Shown here: in pieces, positions 6,500 to 12,391 of the stretch | How positions within the stretch are numbered: position 1 is the first letter of the stretch | Layout of the letters: every line of letters starts with the position of its first letter | Assembly: GCA_003551265.1 (NCBI GenBank) | Contig: PUMG01000248.1 | Coordinates: 1-12,391, forward strand | Length of the DNA stretch: 12,391 bases | Source of the DNA: Halovenus sp. | GTDB lineage: Archaea > Halobacteriota > Halobacteria > Halobacteriales > Haloarculaceae | Direction of reading: 5' to 3' | Position numbers and translations under genes: made by a program | Notes under the pieces: model-generated | Database searches by the model: none | What the model was told of the DNA's origin: nothing | What the model saw: only the letters and a program-made list of their open reading frames with translations

Positions 6500-7666
6500 A
6501 TGACACGCTCTGTCTGGCTCAAAGCGGACGACACAGTCGGTGACTGGGAACAGAGAAAGAAGCGAATCACTGCGGGGCTCGAAGCCGGCGTCGACTGGAT
6601 ACTGGTCGACGAGGCCGACGTTAGCCGCGTCCGGTCGCTCGGTGCGGTCGACGTTGCAGCGTTCGTCGGCGACGACGTTCACGTCATGGAAGCAGAGTCC
6701 GAGCAGGCGGAAGCTGATGCGACCATCGTCGGTAAACACGGTGAGGGTGACGGCACTGTCGACCTACCACCCGATTTCTCCGGCTCTGCGGACCTCTCCT
6801 CACTTCGGCGAACCGACAACGGAACCACCGGTGGCTACGTTCGAATTCTGGGCGAAGCATACGAGGCGTTCGCAGAGGAGGTTGCACGAGAGGCAGAGTA
6901 CACACTGGTCGTCGGCGACGACTGGCAGATCATTCCGCTGGAGAACCTCATCGCTCGGATCGGCGAGGAGACCTCACTCATTGCGGGCGTGACGAGTGCT
7001 GAAGAGGCACAGACCGCCTTCGAAACGCTCGAACTCGGTGCTGATGGCGTCCTTCTCGATACCGACGACCCCGACGAGATACGCCGCACTGTTGCCCTCA
7101 CTGCAGAACTTGAGCGGGAACAACTCGACCTCGAATGGGCGGAAATCACTGCTATCGAGCGCACTGGGTCAGCAGACCGCGTCTGTATCGACACCGGGAC
7201 GCTCATGGCTGACGACGAAGGGATGCTTATCGGGTCGATGTCGCGTGGGCTGTTTTTCGTTCACGCCGAGACCGCCGACTCCCCGTACGTGGAGTCGCGT
7301 CCCTTCCGGGTGAACGCGGGGGCTGTCCACGCCTACGTCCGTGCGCCCGGCGGGGAGACGAACTACCTCGCGGAGCTTTCGAGCGGTGACACCGTCCAGG
7401 TTGTCGACACTGAGGGACACACCCGTGAGGCTCTCGTGGGCCGGTCGAAAATCGAGCGCCGTCCCATGTTCCGGATACAGGCCAAAACCGAAGACGGAGA
7501 CCGCATCGAGACACTCGTGCAGAACGCAGAGACTATCAAGGTCAACACTTCCGACGGACGGACCGCGGTGACTGACCTGAAAGTCGGCGACAGCGTTCGC
7601 ATCTACTACGAGGACACTGCACGACACTTCGGAGAGGCTGTCGACGAGAGCATCATCGAAAAGTGA
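6500..7666 (+). CDS. aroB': 3-dehydroquinate synthase II (archaeal type)
   Basis: 388 residues, the usual length of the archaeal enzyme. It oxidatively deaminates and cyclises 2-amino-3,7-dideoxy-D-threo-hept-6-ulosonate with NAD+ to 3-dehydroquinate, replacing AroB and the DAHP route at the head of the shikimate pathway. Family blocks are visible in order: MTRSVWLKADD at the N-terminus, DWQIIPLENLIA at 141-152, a TIM-barrel-like stretch LELGADGVLLDTDDP, RVCIDTGTLMADDEGMLIGSMSRG at 227-250, and PFRVNAGAVHAYV at 268-280. The C-terminal 90 residues form a beta-rich domain (VGRSKIERRPMFRIQA, LKVGDSVRIYYED). The product is the substrate of AroD, encoded at 8684-9361. The gene converges with the zinc-ribbon gene with a 36-base gap. 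Confidence 0.95.
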   Translation: MTRSVWLKADDTVGDWEQRKKRITAGLEAGVDWILVDEADVSRVRSLGAVDVAAFVGDDVHVMEAESEQAEADATIVGKHGEGDGTVDLPPDFSGSADLSSLRRTDNGTTGGYVRILGEAYEAFAEEVAREAEYTLVVGDDWQIIPLENLIARIGEETSLIAGVTSAEEAQTAFETLELGADGVLLDTDDPDEIRRTVALTAELEREQLDLEWAEITAIERTGSADRVCIDTGTLMADDEGMLIGSMSRGLFFVHAETADSPYVESRPFRVNAGAVHAYVRAPGGETNYLAELSSGDTVQVVDTEGHTREALVGRSKIERRPMFRIQAKTEDGDRIETLVQNAETIKVNTSDGRTAVTDLKVGDSVRIYYEDTARHFGEAVDESIIEK

Positions 7667-7702
7667 ATTGCGGCGACCTGCTGACAGAGACGAATCCGTT
7701 GG

Positions 7703-8131
7703 TTACTTTTGCCTGCTGTCGAGTTCGGTCGTACACCAGTGACAGAACGTGAGGTCGCTGTCGAGTTCTTTGCGACAGTGTGGACAACTCTCCGGTGTGT
7801 CACCGTCCGTCTGGCGAACACGTCTGTTGACGTGGTTCGCCATCATGTAGGCATCGACGAGACAGATGAACAGGACACCCAGAATGAGAGCGGTAACCTC
7901 GAGAGAGATTGCATCTCCTGCGGCGAGAAACGCATCGAGGGAGAGACCATCGGGCGTTGCTCCGTCTGGCAGGAGCAGTGTCGTCGTCGTGACGTAGAGG
8001 ACCAGCCACAGCAACGCTCGTATCCACAGACGGAGATAGACGTGACCCAGCCCCGGAATGAGGACCGTCAACAGCATCGCGAGCCAGGGGCGCTTACGTG
8101 TGTGTCCGCTGGTCGAGGTCGAATCACTCAC
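7703..8131 (-). CDS. Small membrane protein with C-terminal zinc ribbon
   Basis: 142 residues from a GTG start (8131-8129). TTACATAG about 28 bases upstream supports this start over the internal ATG at residue 19. A polar, basic N-terminus (to ~15) is followed by hydrophobic segments at about 16-28, 36-54 and 78-98, the first containing PGLGHVYLRLW, reminiscent of the PGxGHxYxG motif of TM2/DUF5683-like small membrane proteins. After a basic stretch (VNRRVRQ) comes a cytosolic four-cysteine zinc ribbon, CPHC (116-119) and CHWC (130-133), ending five residues before the C-terminus of the 142-residue chain. This architecture recurs in uncharacterised haloarchaeal proteins (DUF7575-type, from memory). 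Function is unknown; the ribbon may bind a protein or nucleic acid at the inner membrane face. Confidence 0.8.
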   Translation of the reverse strand: MSDSTSTSGHTRKRPWLAMLLTVLIPGLGHVYLRLWIRALLWLVLYVTTTTLLLPDGATPDGLSLDAFLAAGDAISLEVTALILGVLFICLVDAYMMANHVNRRVRQTDGDTPESCPHCRKELDSDLTFCHWCTTELDSRQK

Positions 8132-8155
8132 TACTGGCGTGTGTGAGCCGAACCA

Positions 8156-8163
8156 CTATGTAA
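8156..8163 (-). promoter_or_regulatory. TATA-like box of the zinc-ribbon membrane protein gene
   Basis: On the minus strand, TTACATAG is centred about 28 bases before the GTG start at 8131. It supports a leaderless transcript beginning at that GTG. Confidence 0.45.
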
Positions 8164-8296
8164 CCTTCCCTCTGGCTCTGTCTACAGCGTTCTCGAAAAC
8201 ACGACGCTTTCTCGCTCACAGATCTAACTCTATTACAATGAGATGATAATTCATTACGTTCTACCATGCTACTCCTTGCACCGGTTCTCAGGCGTT

Positions 8297-8314
8297 CTAC
8301 AACTGAAATTGTAG
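8297..8314. repeat. Inverted repeat in an AT-rich intergenic region
   Basis: CTACAA (8297-8302) and TTGTAG (8309-8314) pair perfectly across a 6-base gap. It lies in the 269-base divergent gap 8132-8400, which is clearly more AT-rich than the rest of the window. The 8-base string CGTTCTAC occurs twice nearby (8257-8264 and 8293-8300). These could be an operator or a hairpin in a leader; no RNA gene or convincing reading frame is seen in the gap. Confidence 0.35.
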
Positions 8315-8350
8315 GTTGTTCCGTGCTAACTCTTCTCAATTCTTGACTGA

Positions 8351-8367
8351 TTTATTAACACTTTTAC
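8351..8367 (+). promoter_or_regulatory. Promoter region of the small membrane protein gene at 8401
   Basis: Two TATA-like strings stand in tandem, TTTATTAA (8351-8358) and TTTTAC (8362-8367). From the second, transcription would start near 8391 with a leader of about 10 bases before the ATGATG at 8401; from the first, the leader would be about 20 bases. Confidence 0.45.
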
Positions 8368-8400
8368 GGGTGCGGATACAACAGTCGTATGTAAACCACT

Positions 8401-8682
8401 ATGATGTCTCTCCACACATCCATCGAACCCAGCCCTGATTCAAAACGAGGCGAGTCCCTCGGCGGCACCGTTGCGGTTATCGGTGTGTTGCTGGGTGTGC
8501 TCGCAGTCGCAAGCTACCCCGCAGTGACGATTGCGCTGTTGACCGGTGTGACAATCCTGTGGCTCAGTGCCAGGACGTACCGGACAGTCGACTCCGACAC
8601 TGCTATCCGCTCCGGGAGTTCGATTCCCGGCATCACCACACCGCGCTCGCGACTCTCTCGGCGGTCGAACCGCTATCTGTAA
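8401..8682 (+). CDS. Small two-helix membrane protein, unknown function
   Basis: 93 residues from the first of two tandem ATG codons (8401, 8404); either may be used. A polar N-terminus of about 18 residues is followed by two hydrophobic segments, roughly 20-38 (GGTVAVIGVLLGVLAVAS) and 40-57 (PAVTIALLTGVTILWLSA), joined by a tight turn at Y39-P40. The C-terminal third is polar and basic (RSRLSRRSNRYL), suggesting that end is cytosolic. GC-rich third positions and the promoter support a real gene. I recognise no family. Its TAA stop (8680-8682) is separated from the aroD stop on the other strand by a single base, so the two transcripts must overlap at their 3' ends. Confidence 0.65.
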   Translation: MMSLHTSIEPSPDSKRGESLGGTVAVIGVLLGVLAVASYPAVTIALLTGVTILWLSARTYRTVDSDTAIRSGSSIPGITTPRSRLSRRSNRYL

Positions 8683-8683
8683 A

Positions 8684-9361
8684 CTACGTCTTTTCTCGAA
8701 GACTCTCATACAGCGTCCGAAACGTTTCGAGGTCGTACTGACCCGGTGCCGTTGCACGTTCTCTGTCGAGCGGTGCGTATCCAATTCGAGAGCCATACAG
8801 CGGAGCGACCACTCGCGAGTGACGACCCGCTTCGCCCATCGCCATCGTCGCAACCGTCTGCCCCGCTCGGGTCGCCTCGGCCGTCACGCTCAGCAGGTCG
8901 AGAACGTCAGTCACGTCTTCGGCGGTGACGGCCAGTTTCGCCACGTCACCTCGCGCGCTGGCCGCATCGAGGAGGTCTCGGAGTTGCTGTCGGTCCGGTG
9001 TACCGGTAAAATCGTGTGTCGAGACGACGACTGTGACCCCGTGTTCCCGGGCACGGTCAACGACGTGCTGGCCACGGCCTGAACGGAGGGTCACGAGTTC
9101 GATATCGACAGCCTCGACTGCCGGTTTCTCTATCGCACGAGAGAGCGCATCGAGACGCGTGGGCCCGGCCTGTGCGTGTCCGCCCTCCTCTTCGACCCTG
9201 TTCGTGACCAGGACGGGCAGTTCGTACTCGCTATCGAGCGCATCGAGACCGGCGGCGGCGAGGTCCAGTCGGTATTCGAGCAGGTCTGCGTGCCGTCGAG
9301 CAGCACCGCACTCTCGGAGGTCTGCCGTACTCGCTGCGAGGACGAACTCCTCGAAGTCCAT
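8684..9361 (-). CDS. aroD: 3-dehydroquinate dehydratase, type I
   Basis: 225 residues, normal for an archaeal type I enzyme. It dehydrates 3-dehydroquinate to 3-dehydroshikimate through a Schiff base. Visible active-site elements are LLEYRLDLA at 27-35 (E29, R31), TNRVEEEGG at 53-61 (R55), STHDFTGTP at 114-122 (general base H116), DVAKLAVTA at 139-147 (Schiff-base K142), MAMGEAGRHSRVVAPLYGS at 173-191 (R183) and the lid APGQ at 205-208 (Q208). All key residues are present. A minus-strand TTTAGT (9390-9385), about 26 bases before the ATG at 9361, points to its own leaderless transcript although tfb lies just 63 bases upstream on the same strand. Its substrate is made by the synthase at 6500-7666. 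Confidence 0.95.
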   Translation of the reverse strand: MDFEEFVLAASTADLRECGAARRHADLLEYRLDLAAAGLDALDSEYELPVLVTNRVEEEGGHAQAGPTRLDALSRAIEKPAVEAVDIELVTLRSGRGQHVVDRAREHGVTVVVSTHDFTGTPDRQQLRDLLDAASARGDVAKLAVTAEDVTDVLDLLSVTAEATRAGQTVATMAMGEAGRHSRVVAPLYGSRIGYAPLDRERATAPGQYDLETFRTLYESLREKT

Positions 9362-9384
9362 GCGAGTCGCTACTCGATGGGTGC

Positions 9385-9390
9385 ACTAAA
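9385..9390 (-). promoter_or_regulatory. TATA box of aroD
   Basis: Minus-strand TTTAGT is centred about 26 bases before the aroD ATG (9361) within the 63-base gap after tfb. It predicts a leaderless aroD transcript independent of tfb. Confidence 0.5.
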
Positions 9391-9424
9391 GAACACCGTC
9401 GCGCAGGTGTTCAGAGAAGGTTCA

Positions 9425-10390
9425 CTACACCAGAGCGATGCTCTGTTCGGCTTCGAGCAGTTCGTGGTAGCGGTTGCGGATGGTCACCTCGGAGATGTCG
9501 GCAACCTCGCTGACGGCGGCCTGTGTCGTCTTCTCGTTGGTGAGCAACGCGGCGGCGTAGACGGCCGCTGCTGCGAGACCGACCGGCGATTTCCCCGAGT
9601 GGACGCCCTGTTCTTTGGCGTTTTTGAGCAGTTCGCGTGCGCGGCGTTCGGCCTCCTCGGAGAGACCGAGCGAGGAGACGAAGCGGGGGACGTAGCTCTC
9701 TGGGTCTGCTGGCTGGACCTCGAGTCCGAGTTCGCGGACCACGTAGCGGTACGTGCGGGCAATCTCGCTCTTTTCGACCCGGGAGACCTCGGTGATCTCG
9801 TCGAGCGAGCGCGGGACGCCAGCCTGTCGGGCTGCCGCGTACACTGCGGAGGTCGAAACACCCTCGATGGAGCGTCCCGGCAGGAGGTTCTCGTCGAGCG
9901 CGCGGCGGTAGATGACACTGGCTGTCTCGCGGACGTTCTCCGGGAGACCGAGCGCGGATGCCATTCGGTCGATCTCGCCGAGTGCCTGCTTCAGGTTGCG
10001 CTCTTTGGAGTCGCGGGTGCGAAAGCGCTCGTTCCACTTGCGCAGGCGCTGCATCTTCTTTCGCTGCTTTGCGCCGAGTGCGTTGCCGTAGGCGTCTTTG
10101 TCGCGCCAGTCGATGTTCGTCGACAGCCCCTTGTCGTGCATCATGTTCGTCGTCGGCGCGCCAACGCGGGATTTTCTATCTTTCTCACGGGAGTCGAACG
10201 CGCGCCACTCCGGGCCGCGGTCGACGGACCCTTCCTCGACGACGAGTCCGCAGTCTACGCAGATTGTCTCGCCGTGTTCCTCGTCGGCAACGAGTTTCCC
10301 GCTGCACTCGGGACAGTTCTGTACGTCGGTCGTCTGTTCTTCTGTCTGCTCCGTCTGGTTCGTCCGTGTTCGTGTGTTTGAGTTGCTCAT
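9425..10390 (-). CDS. tfb: Transcription initiation factor TFB (TFIIB homologue)
   Basis: 321 residues. TFB bridges TBP-bound TATA/BRE DNA and RNA polymerase. The N-terminal zinc ribbon has C26-x2-C29 and C44-x2-C47 (CPECSGKL, CVDCGLVV). The B-finger/reader region follows at about 58-95 (DRGPEWRAF, SRVGAPTT). Two cyclin-like repeats cover about 125-215 and 225-315, the second with a helix-turn-helix (TTQAAVSEVADISEVTIRNRYHELL at 288-312) that contacts the BRE. The first 24 residues are a polar Thr/Gln/Glu-rich tail. The protein is full length with no missing key residues. Haloarchaea usually carry several TFB paralogues; which one this is cannot be told here. The upstream region (10391-10574) holds several TATA-like boxes and inverted repeats. 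Confidence 0.96.
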   Translation of the reverse strand: MSNSNTRTRTNQTEQTEEQTTDVQNCPECSGKLVADEEHGETICVDCGLVVEEGSVDRGPEWRAFDSREKDRKSRVGAPTTNMMHDKGLSTNIDWRDKDAYGNALGAKQRKKMQRLRKWNERFRTRDSKERNLKQALGEIDRMASALGLPENVRETASVIYRRALDENLLPGRSIEGVSTSAVYAAARQAGVPRSLDEITEVSRVEKSEIARTYRYVVRELGLEVQPADPESYVPRFVSSLGLSEEAERRARELLKNAKEQGVHSGKSPVGLAAAAVYAAALLTNEKTTQAAVSEVADISEVTIRNRYHELLEAEQSIALV

Positions 10391-10414
10391 GGATAGGGGG
10401 GTGGGAACTCCGGG

Positions 10415-10430
10415 CAGGATATACTTCCTG
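10415..10430. repeat. Inverted repeat close to the tfb start
   Basis: CAGGA (10415-10419) and TCCTG (10426-10430) pair perfectly around a 6-base TATACT centre, 25-40 bases upstream of the tfb ATG. It lies either in the tfb leader or beside a proximal TATA-like TTTTAC (minus strand, 10439-10434). It may be an operator. Confidence 0.35.
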
Positions 10431-10477
10431 TAAAACGCCCCGTGGGTTTCGCTACATAAATGTTACTCCAAAAAGCA

Positions 10478-10483
10478 CTTAAA
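10478..10483 (-). promoter_or_regulatory. Best TATA box of tfb
   Basis: Minus-strand TTTAAG, within ACTTTAAGT, is the strongest TATA match upstream of tfb. It would start transcription near 10454 and give a leader of about 64 bases, long for this window. Weaker boxes closer to the gene (ATTTATG near 10464-10458, TTTTAC at 10439-10434) could give shorter leaders. Confidence 0.45.
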
Positions 10484-10501
10484 GTTTTTGTAATCGTTCT
10501 G

Positions 10502-10515
10502 CTGACGGGCGTCAG
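10502..10515. repeat. Perfect inverted repeat upstream of the tfb TATA box
   Basis: CTGACG (10502-10507) and CGTCAG (10510-10515) flank two bases. It sits 19-32 bases upstream of the tfb TATA box, where an activator or repressor would bind. A role in ending the Nudix transcript is also possible. Confidence 0.4.
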
Positions 10516-10574
10516 ACGGCTCTAAAACAGGGATTGTGCATGATTGTTCGTAGCATTCATATGCCATGTCATGG

Positions 10575-11129
10575 TCACAGCTGCTCACGCCAGCGCACCA
10601 GCTGTTCACGGTCGCGGGTGTCGGGAGGGAGCTCTGCAAACCACTGCGCGTCGGTTATCTCGCCGTCGGGATCAGCAACAGTGGGCTCAGCGGATTCTGC
10701 ACGTGCTTCGAACAGCGGGAGAATCCCCCAGGTCGTGTGGTTCTGGGAGTGAAACGTGACGCGTCCAAGCATTCCAAGTCCCTCGAATCTAGCGTCTATA
10801 CCGGCTTCCTCACGGAGTTCTCTGGCGGCAGCCTCGCGAAAGGTCTCGTCGCCGTCGGTCTGACCGCCGGGGAGCACCCAGAGGTCGAGGGCGTCGTGGC
10901 GAACCAGCAGCAGTTCGTCGCCGGGGCGATACGTGAGCGTGTGTGCGCCGTACGGTGCGCCGTTGTCTCGGATTCGTGTCGCAACCGTTCTGAATCGTCG
11001 TCGGGAGACGTATTTCGTCGTCTCGAACTCGAGATACTCCTCGTGACGGTCGGCAAGTCGATGATACGTCTGTTCGGCCTGCTGGCTCGCCTCGTCAGCG
11101 AGGTACCAGAGGTCGTCGACGGGCGTCAT
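10575..11129 (-). CDS. Nudix hydrolase
   Basis: 184 residues. The Nudix box is complete: G89-x5-E95-x7-R103-E104-L-R-E107-E108-A-G110-I, preceded by LDLWVLPGG, so a metal-dependent hydrolase of nucleoside diphosphate derivatives is expected. Substrate (ADP-ribose, NADH, modified NTPs) is not readable from sequence. An N-terminal helical extension of about 55 residues (DLWYLADEASQQAEQ, EEYLEFETTKYVSRRRF) precedes the core, a layout seen in haloarchaeal Nudix proteins. The ATG at 11129 is the first possible start; the frame is closed by TAG at 11162-11160. The only good TATA-like box (minus strand TTATAC, 11225-11220) implies a leader of about 67 bases. The gene is divergent from coaBC. Confidence 0.9.
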   Translation of the reverse strand: MTPVDDLWYLADEASQQAEQTYHRLADRHEEYLEFETTKYVSRRRFRTVATRIRDNGAPYGAHTLTYRPGDELLLVRHDALDLWVLPGGQTDGDETFREAAARELREEAGIDARFEGLGMLGRVTFHSQNHTTWGILPLFEARAESAEPTVADPDGEITDAQWFAELPPDTRDREQLVRWREQL

Positions 11130-11219
11130 CTCCGTAACCGTTCCTGCCCGTTCGGCCTGCTAGTCTGTTCTTGCCAGTGTGCGTGATGGTGGTTCATAGT
11201 GCAGTGTTTGCTTGACGTT

Positions 11220-11225
11220 GTATAA
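11220..11225 (-). promoter_or_regulatory. TATA-like box of the Nudix gene
   Basis: Minus-strand TTATAC within ACTTATACAAC would start transcription near 11196, about 67 bases before the Nudix ATG. No TATA-like string is seen at leaderless distance from that ATG. Confidence 0.35.
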
Positions 11226-11234
11226 GTGTTCTAC

Positions 11235-11263
11235 CTCATCGTATGAGTATCCGGACACCGGTG
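11235..11263. repeat. Two short palindromes between divergent promoters
   Basis: CTCAT-CGT-ATGAG (11235-11247) and the 8-base palindrome CACCGGTG (11256-11263) lie between the Nudix TATA-like box and the coaBC TATA box, the second ending seven bases before the latter. They are candidate operators for one or both genes. Confidence 0.3.
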
Positions 11264-11270
11264 CTTGATA

Positions 11271-11276
11271 TTTAAG
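11271..11276 (+). promoter_or_regulatory. TATA box of coaBC
   Basis: TTTAAG, within ATATTTAAGTACC, is centred 27 bases before ATG 11301. This is the clearest leaderless promoter in the window. Confidence 0.65.
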
Positions 11277-11300
11277 TACCCGGGCTACCGCAGTAGACGT

Positions 11301-12391
11301 ATGCTGGACGGAGTGAACGTCGCCCTGGGTGTGTCCGGTTCGATTGCCGCAGTGAAAACTGTCGAGTTGGCACACGAACTCCGGCGACAGGGTGCCGAGG
11401 TGCGTGGAGTGATGACGCCTGCAGCGAAGGGTATCATCCATCCGTGGGCGCTCGAATTCGCGACCGAAAACCCGGTCGTGACCGAACTGACGGGGGCCAT
11501 CGAACACGTCGAGCTCTGTGGCACCGACGGGTGGGCCGACGTGTTCCTCATCGCCCCGGCAACGGCGAACACTGTCGGAAAGATGGCGGCAGCGATCGAC
11601 GACTCGCCGGTGACGACGACCGCAACGACGGCTTTCGGAGCGGACATCCCCATCGTTGCCGTCCCCGCGATGCACGAACCGATGTACAACCACCCGGGCG
11701 TGCTCGACGCACTCGAACAACTGGAGGCGTGGGGTGTCCACTTTGTCGACCCACGTATCGAGGAGGGGAAAGCCAAAATCGCCGAGGAAGAGACCATCGT
11801 CACCGCAGTTGCCCGTGCGACAGGCGAGAACCCGTTGCTCGGCCGTCGCATCGTCGTCACCAGCGGCGCGACGACGGAGTCTATCGATCCGATTCGGACG
11901 CTCTCGAACCGGGCGACTGGCAAGACCGGCCGAGCGGTCGCGCGTGCCTGCGCTGCGCTGGGTGCTGAAGTCACCGTCGTCCACGACGGGCCGACGCTGC
12001 ACTGGGCACAGACCGTCCAGGTCGAGAGTGCCGCTGAGATGACCGAGGCCGTTCGTGCACACGCACGCGACAGCGACGCACTGATTTCTGTGGCCGCTGT
12101 CTCTGATTACACGCTCGAACGAGCGTCCACGAAGATTCGCTCCGGACAGGAGGAGTTGACGCTCGAACTCGAACCGACTCCGAAACTCATCGACACCGTT
12201 CGTGAGGAGTTCCCCACGCTCCCGATTGTGGGTTTCAAAGCCGAAACCGACGAGGACCCCGATTCGCTCGTCGAACAGGCACAGCGTCTCCAGGAACGCG
12301 TCGACCTCTCGTTCGTCGTCGCCAACAGCGCACGTGTCATGGGACAAGAAGAGACCGACGCGCTTCTCGTCGATGATGACGCTGTCGAAGC
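11301..12391 (+). CDS. coaBC: Bifunctional CoaBC (phosphopantothenoylcysteine synthetase/decarboxylase), 3' partial
   Basis: 363 codons are visible from ATG 11301; the frame is open at the right edge, probably a few dozen residues short. It joins cysteine to 4'-phosphopantothenate and decarboxylates the product to 4'-phosphopantetheine, two steps of coenzyme A synthesis. The N-terminal flavin-dependent CoaC part has GVSGSIAAVKTVEL at 10-23, catalytic H69 in IEHVELC, FMN-binding APATANTVGKMA at 85-96 and PAMHEPMY at 122-129. The EEGKAKI segment (154-160) occupies the flap position where bacterial Dfp carries a catalytic Cys; no Cys is seen there. The CoaB part starts near residue 179: GRRIVVTSGATTESIDPIR, TGKTGRAVARA, SVAAVSDY, TPKLI, IVGFKAET, VVANSARVMG. 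The start is fixed by TTTAAG 27 bases upstream. In archaea the pantothenate-side steps differ from bacteria. Confidence 0.95.
   Translation, partial: MLDGVNVALGVSGSIAAVKTVELAHELRRQGAEVRGVMTPAAKGIIHPWALEFATENPVVTELTGAIEHVELCGTDGWADVFLIAPATANTVGKMAAAIDDSPVTTTATTAFGADIPIVAVPAMHEPMYNHPGVLDALEQLEAWGVHFVDPRIEEGKAKIAEEETIVTAVARATGENPLLGRRIVVTSGATTESIDPIRTLSNRATGKTGRAVARACAALGAEVTVVHDGPTLHWAQTVQVESAAEMTEAVRAHARDSDALISVAAVSDYTLERASTKIRSGQEELTLELEPTPKLIDTVREEFPTLPIVGFKAETDEDPDSLVEQAQRLQERVDLSFVVANSARVMGQEETDALLVDDDAVE

Noticed and set aside
8612..8630. A tRNA T-arm-like hairpin, CCGGGA-GTTCGAT-TCCCGG, followed by CATCACCA.
   Set aside because: When TTCGATT is set in the T-loop the stem mispairs at three of five positions. 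No matching acceptor, D or anticodon arm is found upstream, and the stretch lies inside the 3' end of a plausible coding region.
9176..10381. A 401-codon plus-strand frame opposite tfb and aroD.
   Set aside because: It is the mirror frame of two unmistakable genes and shows no family motif. Its Cys/Val-rich stretches arise from the antisense of acidic codons.
11160..12347. A 395-codon minus-strand frame opposite coaBC.
   Set aside because: The plus strand encodes CoaBC motifs throughout; the minus frame has biased, His/Arg/Asp-rich composition and no domain.

Overview
The window comes from a halophilic archaeon (class Halobacteria). The evidence is a GC-rich sequence with GC-rich third positions, acidic predicted proteins, a TFB transcription factor, a Tat-exported lipoprotein, an archaeal-type 3-dehydroquinate synthase II, NurA, and an archaeal-type CoaBC. 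Many genes have a TATA-like hexamer about 25-29 bases before the start codon, the haloarchaeal leaderless pattern. There are no rRNA or tRNA genes, CRISPR arrays, insertion sequences or prophage genes. This reads as chromosomal core sequence.

Layout. (1) 1-625 is the 3' part of a conserved haloarchaeal protein (DUF5784-like) with a possible restriction-endonuclease-like core. (2) 696-3340 is a translationally coupled pair: a Tat lipoprotein of the family 5 solute-binding class, then a polytopic PAP2/Aur1-like membrane enzyme. (3) 3398-4456 is a leucine/valine-type amino-acid dehydrogenase, followed by nurA (4556-5818). (4) 5843-6172 is a small conserved minus-strand protein, divergent from a 47-residue ribbon-helix-helix regulator (6285-6428). 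(5) 6500-7666 is 3-dehydroquinate synthase II. It converges on a small membrane protein with a C-terminal zinc ribbon (7703-8131, minus). (6) 8401-8682 is a small two-helix membrane protein that converges on aroD (8684-9361, minus). (7) On the minus strand follow tfb (9425-10390) and a Nudix hydrolase (10575-11129). (8) coaBC starts at 11301 and runs off the right edge.

Most striking observation. The solute-binding protein at 696-2486 appears to be circularly permuted. The segment that normally forms the C-terminal third of a family 5 (DppA/OppA-like) binding protein follows the signal peptide directly. The normal N-terminal lobe comes next, and the protein stops exactly where the displaced segment should begin. 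All hallmark blocks are present once each, so this is a reordering and not a truncation. No ABC permease or ATPase is seen beside it. Its ATGA-overlapping partner is a PAP2-type membrane protein that lacks the arginine of the classical phosphatase signature and looks more like the Aur1/inositol-phosphotransferase branch. Together they may be an unrecognised membrane-surface system.

The remaining genes are housekeeping: two steps of the shikimate pathway (dehydroquinate synthesis and dehydration), coenzyme A synthesis, DNA end processing, nucleotide-derivative hydrolysis and general transcription. Several intergenic regions carry short perfect inverted repeats next to or over TATA boxes and are candidate operators.
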